A DNA stretch of 64,000 bases from Saliterribacillus persicus (GCF_003337485.1 NZ_QPJJ01000011.1:62001-126000), one strand, 5' to 3'; counted from the stretch's first letter, positions 38,254-47,109 are shown. A program made the numbers and translations. The notes: generated from the letters alone by a model not told the origin.

Positions 38254-38874
38254 TTGAATATTATTACCTTATCATTAGGACCACTAGGAACCAATTGTTA
38301 TATTGTTTTTAACCATCAAGATTGCCTTATTTTTGATCCGAGTGGAGATGCGGATAAAATTATTGAAGCTGTAAATACAAATGAGCTGAATCCAATTGCT
38401 ATATGTCTTACACATGCTCACTTTGATCATATTGGCGCTCTTGAGTCTATTCGTAATAAATATAATATTCCGGTCTACTTACATGAAGCAGAAAGTACAT
38501 GGTTATCTGATCCAAAATTAAATGGATCTAGTCTCTTTGGGTTACCAGAAATAAAATGTAACGATGCAGATCAATTTTTGAATGAAGGTGATCTGCACCT
38601 TGCAGACTTCAAATTAAAAGCTCTTCACGTTCCAGGGCACTCGCCAGGAGGTGTTTCTTTTCTATTTGAAGAAGGTGGGTTCATCATAGGAGGTGACAGT
38701 CTATTTCAGGGTGGAATAGGACGAACGGACTTATATGGTGGAGATATGGAAGCCTTACTAAAAAATATAGAGAATAAACTATTCACCTTACATGGAGATT
38801 TTAAAGTTTTTCCTGGACATGGGTCACCTACAACAATAAATGAAGAGAAAAATCATAACCCATTCTTTAATTAA
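38254..38874 (+). CDS. yqgX: Metallo-beta-lactamase fold hydrolase (YqgX type)
   Basis: A 206-residue glyoxalase II-like hydrolase. It has the zinc-binding THAHFDHIG, then VPGHSPGGVSF, IGGDSLF and FPGHGSPT with the remaining metal ligands. It lacks the long C-terminal substrate-binding domain of true glyoxalase II, so the substrate (a thioester, perhaps a bacillithiol conjugate) is inferred. It starts at TTG 38254 behind AAAGGAGC. The position matches B. subtilis yqgX. Confidence 0.88.
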   Translation: MNIITLSLGPLGTNCYIVFNHQDCLIFDPSGDADKIIEAVNTNELNPIAICLTHAHFDHIGALESIRNKYNIPVYLHEAESTWLSDPKLNGSSLFGLPEIKCNDADQFLNEGDLHLADFKLKALHVPGHSPGGVSFLFEEGGFIIGGDSLFQGGIGRTDLYGGDMEALLKNIENKLFTLHGDFKVFPGHGSPTTINEEKNHNPFFN

Positions 38875-38941
38875 GTACTTCCTTTCAACAAAAAAATTAA
38901 AGAAAAATAAATGGATTCAATATATTCATTTCCGACAAAAA

Positions 38942-38983
38942 TAAAAAAAGCGATGAGCAATATTTTGCTCTTCGCTTTTTTAA
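38942..38983. terminator. Bidirectional terminator yqgX/DUF2626
   Basis: AAAAAAAGCGA-GAGCAA pairs with TTGCTC-TCGCTTTTTT. It separates the converging genes. Confidence 0.88.
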
Positions 38984-39222
38984 TGTCCAAATCCAGGTAC
39001 AAGTATGAAATTGGAGTAAAATGTAAACCCAATGAAAAATACGGTACAATACGCTGCGAAAAGGTACATATACATTCTTTCAGATAGTTTAAGAAAACCT
39101 ACACCTAAGAAAAAGATTGTTTGTGCTAGAAATAAAAATGCCATTGCGTTCATATCGCCTATATAAAAGAATACCGAAAAGATACCAGTCCAAAAAGCTA
39201 GCATACGAAAAACACGATCCAT
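38980..39222 (-). CDS. yqgY: DUF2626 small membrane protein (YqgY type)
   Basis: An 80-residue protein with three membrane segments (MAFWTG-type start after MDRVFRML, then AMAFLFLAQTIFFLGVGFL and LFAAYCTVFFIGFTFY). The length and order next to yqgX match the DUF2626 family member YqgY of B. subtilis. The start has AAAGGAGGGG upstream. Function unknown. Confidence 0.83.
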   Translation of the reverse strand: MDRVFRMLAFWTGIFSVFFYIGDMNAMAFLFLAQTIFFLGVGFLKLSERMYMYLFAAYCTVFFIGFTFYSNFILVPGFGH

Positions 39223-39358
39223 TTCTTACCCCTCCTTTGTCAAGATAGCTATGTATTATCACTTATTATACTTTAGAGTATTAAAAATGTAAATTATCTT
39301 GATAAAAAATAATTATAATCAATTTCCTTATAATACAATCATATTAATGCAAATATGT

Positions 39359-39718
39359 TTAATGATTATCAATTTTTATTAAGTAATTTCTGCTACTACC
39401 CTGAGAGGTTTCTGTTTTAACATCATAAACAGATTGGTTATTTCTTCTTTCTTTTTCAATGATGGTAATTTTACCATTCGGGTAAATAAGTGTTTCTTCA
39501 GATAAAAAGTCGTCTTTATTCGCTTGGATATAATTGTACGCAAAGTAATGTAATGATTCTAATTGATACTGCTCTAGTTCTAATTTAAAGGAAAGAGCTT
39601 GATTTTGATGATTTGCAAGCTGGTGGAAGGTAATGAGTATAATGATGCTGATTATGAACAATAGATAGGGAAATATGAAGCCTTGCTGCTTATTCATTAA
39701 TATGAAATAATTTTTCAT
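39359..39718 (-). CDS. comGG: Competence pseudopilin ComGG
   Basis: Last gene of the comG operon, 119 residues. It has a short leader and a pilin-like hydrophobic helix (GFIFPYLLFIISIIILITF), but the site is GFIFPY instead of GFTLIE, as in other divergent ComGG proteins. It overlaps comGF by 29 bases. ATG 39718 follows AAAGGATC. No clear T-rich hairpin follows the stop. Confidence 0.8.
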   Translation of the reverse strand: MKNYFILMNKQQGFIFPYLLFIISIIILITFHQLANHQNQALSFKLELEQYQLESLHYFAYNYIQANKDDFLSEETLIYPNGKITIIEKERRNNQSVYDVKTETSQGSSRNYLIKIDNH

Positions 39719-40160
39719 AGGTTTTTGATCCTTTTACACGAATTTTAATTTTTATATGTGTTTCATCTGGGCTAGGACTTAGATAATAATATTCTACATT
39801 TCTTAATAATATTTCGTATCCTGATTGATTAACCTGACGGCGAATATTAGTTCCAAATTGACTAATGGAAACTTGCTCTATATCATTAATATTAAACAAA
39901 AGAATTTGATTTTGGTATAACAGTTTGGTTGACTTCATTTGTTCTAATTCTAACAAATGAAAAAATTGAAAAATAGTTAAATCAGGATTTGGTTTATTCT
40001 GGAGGATAGGGAAAATTTGGCTTATAAAGAATAAAACTTGTGTAAACAGTAAAATAGCTAGCAATAGAGAGATAAAAGTAAAACCTTTCTCACTCTTATT
40101 GATTTGGGTAATAAAAGCAAATGTCTTGAATAATTTCTTTAGTGTCAATCCAAGTTGCAC
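39690..40160 (-). CDS. comGF: Competence protein ComGF
   Basis: A 156-residue pilin-like minor component of the DNA-uptake pseudopilus. The hydrophobic helix begins KGFTFISLLLAILLFTQ near residue 25. The start is uncertain; several start codons precede the helix. It overlaps comGE by 65 bases in the longest form. Assigned by order and the ComGF-type tail (YYYLSPSPDETHIKIKIRV). Confidence 0.8.
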   Translation of the reverse strand: MQLGLTLKKLFKTFAFITQINKSEKGFTFISLLLAILLFTQVLFFISQIFPILQNKPNPDLTIFQFFHLLELEQMKSTKLLYQNQILLFNINDIEQVSISQFGTNIRRQVNQSGYEILLRNVEYYYLSPSPDETHIKIKIRVKGSKTYEKLFHINE

Positions 40161-40491
40161 ATCCTTCTAATATATTATTTTGTTGGTTAAACGTATAAGT
40201 TATTTCGTAAGAATCTTTTGTTATAATGTTTTTTCTAATAGTTGTATTATCGCTCGATAACTTTAGTTGGTTAGACAATTCCAACGCAACTTCCCTTTTT
40301 ATTTCTAAATCTTTATATTCCTTTAATATTTGATAATTCATGGGAATGAATGTAAAGAGTATGGAAAACAATAATGTGATGGAGAATACGGCTTCTAATA
40401 AAAGATAACCACTTTCATTTTGATTTTTCAGAGTAACATCGGCCCTTTCCAAATGGAAACGTAATAAAATAATCATTATGAGTTGTTTCAA
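40096..40491 (-). CDS. comGE: Competence pseudopilin ComGE
   Basis: A 131-residue frame with a pilin-like helix (SGYLLLEAVFSITLLFSILF) in which the usual F is Y, but the E at +5 is kept. The true start is unclear: the first 20 codons overlap comGD and may not be translated, and a TTG lies about 9 codons in. It contains two cysteines near the C-terminus (GCATWID and DICFYY) that could form a disulfide. Confidence 0.75.
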   Translation of the reverse strand: MKQLIMIILLRFHLERADVTLKNQNESGYLLLEAVFSITLLFSILFTFIPMNYQILKEYKDLEIKREVALELSNQLKLSSDNTTIRKNIITKDSYEITYTFNQQNNILEGCATWIDTKEIIQDICFYYPNQ

Positions 40492-40888
40492 CTTTTATTG
40501 CTCCGGGATTTTTAATTGTGCCATCTTTTGAAAATGAAAGTGGCAGTTTAAGTGTGTTTTGTCTAATTGTCCAAGCTTTCGGAAATTCTCTCGATAGAAG
40601 TATAGTACCTATACCAGATTTTTTGATCTGATAGCTGTTATTGGAAAGATCAAAGTAGAGAGCATAACTATCATTGCTTGTTACAGATAGTTGCTGTAGA
40701 TATATGATATCTTTTTCGAATAATTGATAGAAAGTTTGGTACTGATAACTATCAAATGTTTTATAATGAAATGCTCCACCAATAGATAAAAAGATTATTA
40801 ATACACTTAAGACGAGTAAAGTTTCGATCAGCGTAAAACCCTTTTGTTCTTTTATATCTTCATGGAGTTTGATTCGTGGTGAGTTCAT
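40415..40888 (-). CDS. comGD: Competence pseudopilin ComGD
   Basis: A 157-residue minor pseudopilin. It has leader MNSPRIKLHEDIKEQKG and cleavage motif GFTLIE, followed by the hydrophobic helix TLLVLSVLIIFLSIGG. ATG 40888 lies inside the end of comGC (29-base overlap), so it is translationally coupled. ComGD is processed by prepilin peptidase ComC, which is not in this window. Confidence 0.88.
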   Translation of the reverse strand: MNSPRIKLHEDIKEQKGFTLIETLLVLSVLIIFLSIGGAFHYKTFDSYQYQTFYQLFEKDIIYLQQLSVTSNDSYALYFDLSNNSYQIKKSGIGTILLSREFPKAWTIRQNTLKLPLSFSKDGTIKNPGAIKVETTHNDYFITFPFGKGRCYSEKSK

Positions 40889-41180
40889 CAGTACTACCTG
40901 TTTTATAAGCAAGAGTTTTATTGCCATTATCACAGCTTATGGATTTCATGTAACCTTTATTTATTAATTCTTCTAGATTCGTAGGAGAAACACCGCCATT
41001 ATCTAATTTATAAGACAATAATTGATTTTCGCCTAATTCAATGAGTGCTTCACATCCCTTCGTTTGAATTTCCTCATTTTTACTAGCGAGATTAGGTATA
41101 AATAAAATTAGAAGAATACTAATTACTGCTAATACAACTAACATTTCAATTAAGGTAAAGCCATTTTCATTTTTAATCAT
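40860..41180 (-). CDS. comGC: Major competence pseudopilin ComGC
   Basis: A 106-residue type IV pilin-like protein, the main subunit of the transformation pilus. The leader MIKNENG is followed by FTLIEMLVVLAVISILLIL. Two cysteines (about residues 43 and 79) fit the intramolecular disulfide known for ComGC. It is preceded by comGB at 18 bp with AAACGAGGGAA as ribosome-binding site. Confidence 0.94.
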   Translation of the reverse strand: MIKNENGFTLIEMLVVLAVISILLILFIPNLASKNEEIQTKGCEALIELGENQLLSYKLDNGGVSPTNLEELINKGYMKSISCDNGNKTLAYKTGSTDELTTNQTP

Positions 41181-41198
41181 TCTAATTTCCCTCGTTTC

Positions 41199-42251
41199 TT
41201 ATATTGTCGTAATTAAATCAAACATTGGAAGCATTAATGAAGTATAAATAGCAATTATAAAGATTGCTAAAATACAAAAAAAGGTGGGCTGAATAATCAA
41301 AATGATTTTTTTCGTTTTATATTCAGACTCATCTAATAAAAAATTGGCATAAACTGATAGATCCTTCGATAACTGATCATAATTTGCATTTTTTTGGAAT
41401 ATGGATTGTAAATCTTCATAGAGATAATCACATTGAGGTAAAACTGAGTTAATTATTTGTCCTCTTTCTAAATGTTTAATAAAAAATTCCGAATAGAAGG
41501 ATAAAAATTCATTTTTTGTCTCTTTTGATAGAATCATTAGACTATCCTTTAAGGAAATGCCTGAGTCTAGGAGTGTGCTCATATGCATTGATAATAAGAA
41601 AGTTACTCTATTTTTTGTATAATAATTTAAAATAGGAACTTTTTTAAATAGATTTAATTTTAAATCAACCGATAGAGGAAAAGTCTTCTGTTTAAAAATG
41701 AATAGTACGCAAATTAATAATATAATGAAACTAATCAATGTGTAATACAAGGTGTCTATAAGAATGGTCGTATAGATCAATATACTTGTACTTTCTTGAA
41801 CGGTGCTAAATAAGGAATGAAATGAAGGGTAAATAGAGTGTTTTAAGAAAAACAATAGAATAATAAAAATGGTAAATAACAAAAGAGGATACCTAAGGAC
41901 TCGATTTAATTGTGATAAGAAATCACGTTGCTGCTTGAGCATTAATGTACAATGCCTTAATCCTTGTTGTATATTTCCCTGCTTTAAACAAATTGCCATA
42001 AAAGATACGACATTTGTTTCAAACCCAACATTGTCTAATGTAGTAGAAAATGATTTTCCGTTTTGTAAGTTTGATTCAACTAGATTCAATATTTTCTTCC
42101 AGGATACTTCCCATTTCATTATTTCTAGTGCATCAAGTAATGGATAATCTCTTTCTAATAAATGTAATAAACGATTTAAAATCTGGTATTGTAGGTCAAT
42201 AGTTAATTTCTGTTTTTTCTTCATTGAAAATAGTGGAATTCGTAAATCCAT
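41199..42251 (-). CDS. comGB: Competence pilus membrane platform ComGB
   Basis: A 350-residue polytopic protein of the type II secretion F/PilC family, the inner-membrane platform of the pseudopilus. It has two cytoplasmic GspF domains, each followed by membrane segments (about 115-190 and the C-terminus). ATG 42251 lies within the end of comGA (56-base overlap), with AAGAAGG upstream. Confidence 0.92.
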   Translation of the reverse strand: MDLRIPLFSMKKKQKLTIDLQYQILNRLLHLLERDYPLLDALEIMKWEVSWKKILNLVESNLQNGKSFSTTLDNVGFETNVVSFMAICLKQGNIQQGLRHCTLMLKQQRDFLSQLNRVLRYPLLLFTIFIILLFFLKHSIYPSFHSLFSTVQESTSILIYTTILIDTLYYTLISFIILLICVLFIFKQKTFPLSVDLKLNLFKKVPILNYYTKNRVTFLLSMHMSTLLDSGISLKDSLMILSKETKNEFLSFYSEFFIKHLERGQIINSVLPQCDYLYEDLQSIFQKNANYDQLSKDLSVYANFLLDESEYKTKKIILIIQPTFFCILAIFIIAIYTSLMLPMFDLITTI

Positions 42252-43221
42252 ATGCAAATGCCTTCTTTCTTAAGTGGGAGAATGTAATCATCTTACCTAT
42301 TGAGGAAGGATGGGGATTTTCAATTGCATCAATTAAGAGGTTTGTATCTAATAATTCTAGAATAGCTGCTCGTCTTTTTCCATTGGGGGTTTCAATTGGA
42401 ACTAATTGAATGGACGCAACAGCAATTAGGGTTTGAATTAAATCTATTCGTTGTATCCCCATTTCTAATAAGCGATGAATAGTTCCAAGAGCGTTGTTAG
42501 CATGAAGCGTAGAAAGCACTAAATGACCTGTGTAAGAAGCATGAAAGGCAAATTTAGCAGTCTCACGGTCTCTAATTTCCCCAACCATTAATATATCTGG
42601 GTCATGTCGCAATGCTGCTTTTAATCCTGCATTATAGGATAATCCGCTTTTTTCATTTACTTGCACCTGTAAAATATTATTTAATGATTTTTCAATAGGA
42701 TCTTCTAATGTTATAGCTTGAAAGGATTGATCTATTAACAAAGATTGGAGAAGAGCATAAAGGGTGGTGGTTTTACCACTACCAGTTGGGCCAGTAAAAA
42801 GTATAATCCCTGATCGATGGGTTATCCAGCTTCTTATGGTGGTCAGCTGCTGAGGAAATAAAAATAAGTGTTTAATGTCCTGTAAATTGTTTTGAGGTAA
42901 TATTCGAATTGCTAAGCTTTCCATTTCCTTAAGTGGTAGTGTGGATAATCGAAGTGAGTAATTTTCTTCTTTTAGGTTAATTGTTAAACTACCATTTTGT
43001 GGTTTTCTAGATTCACCAATATCCATTCCGGCATTGAATTTGAAGTGCGTTAAATATATATCATAATGATTATTTGTTATGGAACAATAAAATGAGCGCT
43101 GCCCATTGATGCGGAAATAGATAGAAGTATTCATTATTTCAGGGCACAAATGAATATCGGTAGCATTTCTTTTTATAGCTGCAGTTAATAGTTTTGTAGA
43201 AAATACACTAGCGGGGTTCAA
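42196..43221 (-). CDS. comGA: Competence pilus assembly ATPase ComGA
   Basis: Secretion ATPase that drives pseudopilus assembly for DNA uptake. The 341-residue GspE/PilB-family protein has Walker A TGPTGSGKT at 143-151, the Asp box DPIEK, Walker B DILMVGEIRDRET and the His box. It lacks the N-terminal extension and tetracysteine zinc motif of PilB, as other ComGA. TTG 43221 follows AAAGGAGGTG. First gene of the comG operon; it is divergent from aroK with about 100 bp between. Confidence 0.95.
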   Translation of the reverse strand: MNPASVFSTKLLTAAIKRNATDIHLCPEIMNTSIYFRINGQRSFYCSITNNHYDIYLTHFKFNAGMDIGESRKPQNGSLTINLKEENYSLRLSTLPLKEMESLAIRILPQNNLQDIKHLFLFPQQLTTIRSWITHRSGIILFTGPTGSGKTTTLYALLQSLLIDQSFQAITLEDPIEKSLNNILQVQVNEKSGLSYNAGLKAALRHDPDILMVGEIRDRETAKFAFHASYTGHLVLSTLHANNALGTIHRLLEMGIQRIDLIQTLIAVASIQLVPIETPNGKRRAAILELLDTNLLIDAIENPHPSSIGKMITFSHLRKKAFAYGFTNSTIFNEEKTEINY

Positions 43222-43227
43222 AAATGA

Positions 43228-43256
43228 TTCACCTCCTTTATCTAAGATGGTACAAT
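43228..43256 (+). promoter_or_regulatory. Candidate promoter of aroK
   Basis: TTCACC at 43228-43233, 17-bp spacer, TACAAT at 43251-43256 preceded by TGG. It overlaps the comGA leader, so it could couple the two divergent genes. Confidence 0.4.
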
Positions 43257-43323
43257 ACTAATTATTCGACAACAATGGAGGATTTCCTTTTTTAATTTTA
43301 AATAATTTTTGTGAGGTGTGAAG

Positions 43324-43821
43324 ATGGATAGTATTTATTTGGTAGGATTTATGGGTAGTGGTAAAAGTAGTGTGGCAGAAGAAGTAGAAAAACAATTGAA
43401 TCTACCACTTTTTGATACTGATCAAATTATAGAAGAAAAAACGAACAAAAAGATAACTGAAATATTTGCAGAAGATGGCGAGGCGGTTTTCAGAGACTTA
43501 GAAACTGCTGTACTGAAAGATCTACCAAGCACAGATGCGATTATTTCCACAGGTGGGGGAATAGTAGAAAGGCAAGAAAATCAAAAATTTTTAAAAGAAC
43601 AATTATGCGTTATTTTTTTAGATGCGTCTTGGGAAACAATAACCAAGCGATTATCAAATGACACAAATCGACCGATTTGGTTAAATAAAGATAGAGATAA
43701 ACAGAAATTATTAGAATCTAGAAAACCCATTTATAAAAGTGTAGCCACTCTAATTTTAAAAACAGATAATAAAGAACCTGATGAGCTAGCTTCAGAGATT
43801 ATAACACATATAAAAGGATAA
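43324..43821 (+). CDS. aroK: Shikimate kinase
   Basis: Phosphorylates shikimate in the chorismate pathway. The 165-residue P-loop kinase has Walker A GFMGSGKSS near residue 7, DTDQIIEE, the substrate arginine in FRDLE, GGGIVE and the lid RPIW. ATG 43324 follows GAGGTG; the in-frame GTG 43318 is part of that site. aroQ is 9 kb downstream. In B. subtilis shikimate kinase is encoded elsewhere. Confidence 0.93.
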   Translation: MDSIYLVGFMGSGKSSVAEEVEKQLNLPLFDTDQIIEEKTNKKITEIFAEDGEAVFRDLETAVLKDLPSTDAIISTGGGIVERQENQKFLKEQLCVIFLDASWETITKRLSNDTNRPIWLNKDRDKQKLLESRKPIYKSVATLILKTDNKEPDELASEIITHIKG

Positions 43822-43854
43822 AATGGACATACTACTTCATAAAGGAGTGATAAT

Positions 43855-44034
43855 ATGTCCGGCGAAGAATACTTGAAGTATGTGACGCAAAAAGTAGTTA
43901 CTCATCTTAACACCCCAAAGTCAAAAAGAACACGAAAAAAAAATAAGAGTAATGGAATGTCTAATAAATGGTTTGGTATTTTGCCCTTTGCTATTCGTAT
44001 CTTTTTATCGAAAAGAAAACAATCTTCAAAATAA
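43855..44034 (+). CDS. yqzE: YqzE family small protein
   Basis: A 59-residue basic protein starting MSGEEYLKYVTQKVVTHLNT and ending in the conserved KWFGILPFAIRIFL segment of the YqzE family. ATG 43855 follows AAAGGAGTG. It lies downstream of the comG region, as in B. subtilis, where yqzE follows comGG. Function unknown; the C-terminal hydrophobic patch suggests membrane contact. Confidence 0.9.
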   Translation: MSGEEYLKYVTQKVVTHLNTPKSKRTRKKNKSNGMSNKWFGILPFAIRIFLSKRKQSSK

Positions 44035-44071
44035 CGCTCGTTTTTAACATAGCATTATAAAAACGAGCGAA
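44035..44071 (+). repeat. Hairpin after yqzE
   Basis: CGCTCGTTTTT pairs with AAAAACGAGCG across a 14-nt loop. It lacks a T run, so it may be a 3'-end structure rather than the terminator, which follows at 44091. Confidence 0.55.
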
Positions 44072-44090
44072 TGTTAATATATAATTATTT

Positions 44091-44126
44091 TTGGTCTTTA
44101 TCTCAACGATAAGACCATTTTTTATG
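44091..44126. terminator. Terminator between yqzE and yqhG
   Basis: TGGTCTTTATC pairs with GATAAGACCA, followed by TTTTTTA on the plus strand. It separates the converging genes. Confidence 0.75.
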
Positions 44127-44931
44127 CGTTTGCAAGAATATTTTTATTTGTCGTATTTGTTACATAGAAATAACCACCATTGATAATATCAATTTTTATT
44201 TTAGGCTCTAAACGATCCTTTAGTAATTTTTTCTCTTGATCTATTGTCGAGAGGTTAGAAGAAGATGCCTCATTAAAAAAATACTCCAGTAATTCCATTT
44301 CTTTTTGTAATCGATCGTTTGATTTTCTTGCCCACTCTAGCTCTTGATTTTTTAGATAGTGATGGATGAATTTATAAACACGGTTTACCGCACTCTCTTG
44401 TTTAATTAGTGGAGTGATAGGATAACAATAGTCATGACAATTTTTATCGAATGAGTATTGTTTAATCTTTTCCATGAAATTACTATAGATTGCACCATTA
44501 ATTAATTGTAAACCAAGAGAGACAATCTCTTCTTTATTATTTTCACCTAAATAATTAATTTTTAAATTAAGAACAAGCCATGGATTTAACGGTGTTTGAT
44601 TTGAACTTTTTATTTTTTCGAAAAAGCGTACGTATTTTCCTTGTTCTTCAATATGATTAAATATTTGATGGAGCCTAGGACTTCCAAAATGAATCCATTC
44701 ACCATCTGCCTGAGGATTTTGCTCTGATCCTAAATTAATGGTTAATTTCTTTGGTTCTCCAATTTTATTTAGCTTTTTCATATAATGCCAATAAAAAGGA
44801 CGATTCATCAATTTTTCGTCTAAATCCTGTGTTAATTTAACTGTAATTTTATTTTTTTCATTTTCTATTATCGTACACTGATTAATGATAAAGTAGTCGA
44901 TTAAGAATTTTTTCAAATTATTAATTGGCAT
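44122..44931 (-). CDS. yqhG: YqhG family protein
   Basis: A 269-residue soluble protein of unknown function. Family features are the N-terminal MPINNLKKFLIDYFI, the segment RPFYWHYMKKLN and LHQIFNHIEEQGKYVRF. ATG 44931 has AAAGGATG upstream; the longer frame runs inside the helicase gene and is not needed. It overlaps yqhH by 11 bases, so the two are translationally coupled and probably act together. No catalytic motif is visible. Confidence 0.85.
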   Translation of the reverse strand: MPINNLKKFLIDYFIINQCTIIENEKNKITVKLTQDLDEKLMNRPFYWHYMKKLNKIGEPKKLTINLGSEQNPQADGEWIHFGSPRLHQIFNHIEEQGKYVRFFEKIKSSNQTPLNPWLVLNLKINYLGENNKEEIVSLGLQLINGAIYSNFMEKIKQYSFDKNCHDYCYPITPLIKQESAVNRVYKFIHHYLKNQELEWARKSNDRLQKEMELLEYFFNEASSSNLSTIDQEKKLLKDRLEPKIKIDIINGGYFYVTNTTNKNILANA

Positions 44932-46567
44932 TAGAATGAGGCATCCTTTCTTGAGTGAATGAATCAAGTATAGTCGAAATATTTTCAATTTTAATTTTTG
45001 CTTCACCAGTTGTTTTTGACGTCGAGTAGATATGGTTTAACATATGCTCTAAATCCTTCATATTCAATTGTTCCAAGATCTTATCTAATCCACCTATAAC
45101 GTTTTCGAATAGGTGGAGCTTTTTGTATAGTAAATGGACAATATCTTCTTCCAAGGTTTCTTTTAGAGCAAAGTTATAAATATATACATCTTTATCTTGA
45201 CCAAAACGATGAATTCTACCGATTCTTTGTTCTAATTTCATTGGGTTCCAAGGAAGGTCATAGTTGATAAGATGGTTACAAAACTGCAAATTAATTCCTT
45301 CACCAGCAGCTTCAGTAGCAACTAATACATCTGCATAATGTTCAAAAAGATGTTTCATGTAATCTTTCTTACTTTTCTTAAAACCACCTCTAAATGGTAC
45401 TGCTTTAATTCCGTTTTGAATTAATAGTGCTAACAAAGCTTGTTGTGTGGCATGGTATTCTGTAAAAATAATAAATTTTTCTTTTTTATTTGATAATAAC
45501 TCGGCCAATTTTTTAGCCTTGGTGAATTTGGGTATTTTCGTTATATCTTCGATCAGCTTTGAAATAACTTCTTTTTTGGATAGATCTTCTTCTTTTGCTA
45601 ATAATTTTTGCAAGGAGACGTAACAGGCTTCAATAGAAGAACAGAATTCTCGTTTATAAATGATATTACCAAATGGAGAATTTGAAGGTAATTTGGATTC
45701 TAAAAGTTGATAATATTCTTTTTCTTCATTACTGGGATTAACCCAAATTGTTTCAATATGTCTTTTTGATGGATTCATCTCGGTATCCGTGCGACGGTTT
45801 CTGATCATAACATTTTCAATTAGTTGCCTGACGTAGTGCTTAGAAGATTCTCCATCAGCAAAACGCTGTGAGAAAGAGTTATAATCCCCTAGATATCCAG
45901 GCTTTAGTAGATTAATTAGATTAAATATATCTTCTATTTGGTTGTGCATAGGTGTTGCAGTTAAGAGCAAGCAATATTTTTTTTGTAGTGCTTGTACAAA
46001 ATTAAAATTTTTTGTTTTTTTATTTCGAAGCTTATGTGCCTCATCTACTATGACTAAATCATATTTTTGTTCTAATATTATTTTCTGATTTGTTTCTCTT
46101 TTTGCCGTTTCAAGTGAGGTTACTACAATCTCTTGCATTTCCCAATCCATTTTCTTTCTGCTAGCTACTGCTGGAATATAAAATTTTTGATTAAGCTCGT
46201 TCACCCATTGATTAATTAGGGAGGCAGGTACTAAAATGAGTGCTTTTTTTATATTTCCCCTGAGCATGTATTCTTTTAGTATTAAACCTGCTTCTATGGT
46301 TTTACCTAAACCAACTTCATCTGCAAGCAGTGCTCTTCCGTTCATCATTGTGAGAACTTTTTTTGCAGAATGAATCTGATGGGGTAAGAATTTTACGTGG
46401 GGAAGGTAGTCGAGTGTCATTAATTCATCAAAATCTCTAATCTGTTTTGATTTAACTGTTTCATAAGCCATATTAAATTCATCCCACGAGGCTAGATTTA
46501 TATTTTGTTTTAAATTTTGTTCTAAACAAATAAAAAATTCCTCATCCCACTTTATAGATACATCCAT
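44921..46567 (-). CDS. yqhH: SNF2/RapA-like ATP-dependent helicase YqhH
   Basis: A 548-residue SF2 ATPase of the SNF2 class. It has Walker A DEVGLGKT near 83-90, VDEAHKLRN, TATPMHN, and the C-terminal helicase motifs EAAGEGINLQ and EQRIGRIHRFGQ. It lacks the extra domains of RapA, so it is a minimal motor. ATG 46567 follows AAAGGATTG; a longer frame has no ribosome-binding site. It forms a two-gene unit with yqhG. Biological role unknown. Confidence 0.88.
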   Translation of the reverse strand: MDVSIKWDEEFFICLEQNLKQNINLASWDEFNMAYETVKSKQIRDFDELMTLDYLPHVKFLPHQIHSAKKVLTMMNGRALLADEVGLGKTIEAGLILKEYMLRGNIKKALILVPASLINQWVNELNQKFYIPAVASRKKMDWEMQEIVVTSLETAKRETNQKIILEQKYDLVIVDEAHKLRNKKTKNFNFVQALQKKYCLLLTATPMHNQIEDIFNLINLLKPGYLGDYNSFSQRFADGESSKHYVRQLIENVMIRNRRTDTEMNPSKRHIETIWVNPSNEEKEYYQLLESKLPSNSPFGNIIYKREFCSSIEACYVSLQKLLAKEEDLSKKEVISKLIEDITKIPKFTKAKKLAELLSNKKEKFIIFTEYHATQQALLALLIQNGIKAVPFRGGFKKSKKDYMKHLFEHYADVLVATEAAGEGINLQFCNHLINYDLPWNPMKLEQRIGRIHRFGQDKDVYIYNFALKETLEEDIVHLLYKKLHLFENVIGGLDKILEQLNMKDLEHMLNHIYSTSKTTGEAKIKIENISTILDSFTQERMPHSNAN

Positions 46568-46627
46568 GATAATCAATCCTTTAGGCCGATTTTTATATAG
46601 TGTTTGGAATATTGTTTCTTTTATACT

Positions 46628-46665
46628 AAAAAACCACCATTCATAGAAATATGAATGGTGGTCCA
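46628..46665 (-). terminator. Terminator of the rhodanese gene
   Basis: ACCACCATTCAT pairs with ATGAATGGTGGT. On the minus strand the stem is followed by TTTTTT, just before yqhH. Confidence 0.88.
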
Positions 46666-46713
46666 TTTACAGCAATTATATAAGAAATCATTGTATTTGA
46701 TGATAATCTTGAA

Positions 46714-47109
46714 TTAATATTCAATTTTTTTAGTTTTTTTAATTTTTCCAGACCATTTCTTAAATCCACCTTGCAGGTGATAGAGTTTTTTATATCCCTT
46801 TTTATCTAATAGAAGTGCTGCTCGCATGGAGCGGGATCCATTTTGACAATATAAATATACTGGTTGATCTTGTCTTAGTTCTGTTAATCTTTGACGCATT
46901 TGTGATAATGGGATATTTCTTGCGCCAAGGATGTGACCAGCATCAAATTCTTTTGGTTCTCGTACATCGATAAGTTGAGCTTTTCTATATCCATTTTTAA
47001 ATTCTTCTTGCGTTAACGTTTTTAATATTTTCTTTTGTTTCCAATAACGGAATACAGCATAAAGTATAAATGCAAGCAGTACTCCTAGTAATACATATAA
47101 TTCTAGCAT
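46714..47109 (-). CDS. yqhL: Membrane-anchored rhodanese (YqhL type)
   Basis: A 131-residue protein with an N-terminal membrane segment (1-20) and a rhodanese domain (about 35-122). The active-site loop is YCQNGSRS with the catalytic cysteine, and IDVREPKEFDAGHI is the other hallmark. It probably transfers sulfane sulfur. The start follows GGGGGAACGACGT; a TTG five codons earlier is possible. It is transcribed alone. Confidence 0.88.
   Translation of the reverse strand: MLELYVLLGVLLAFILYAVFRYWKQKKILKTLTQEEFKNGYRKAQLIDVREPKEFDAGHILGARNIPLSQMRQRLTELRQDQPVYLYCQNGSRSMRAALLLDKKGYKKLYHLQGGFKKWSGKIKKTKKIEY

Noticed and set aside
43222-43323. ComK boxes in front of comGA
   Set aside because: A- and T-runs exist but no clear pair of AAAA-N5-TTTT motifs at a valid spacing; the region is too AT-rich to be convincing.
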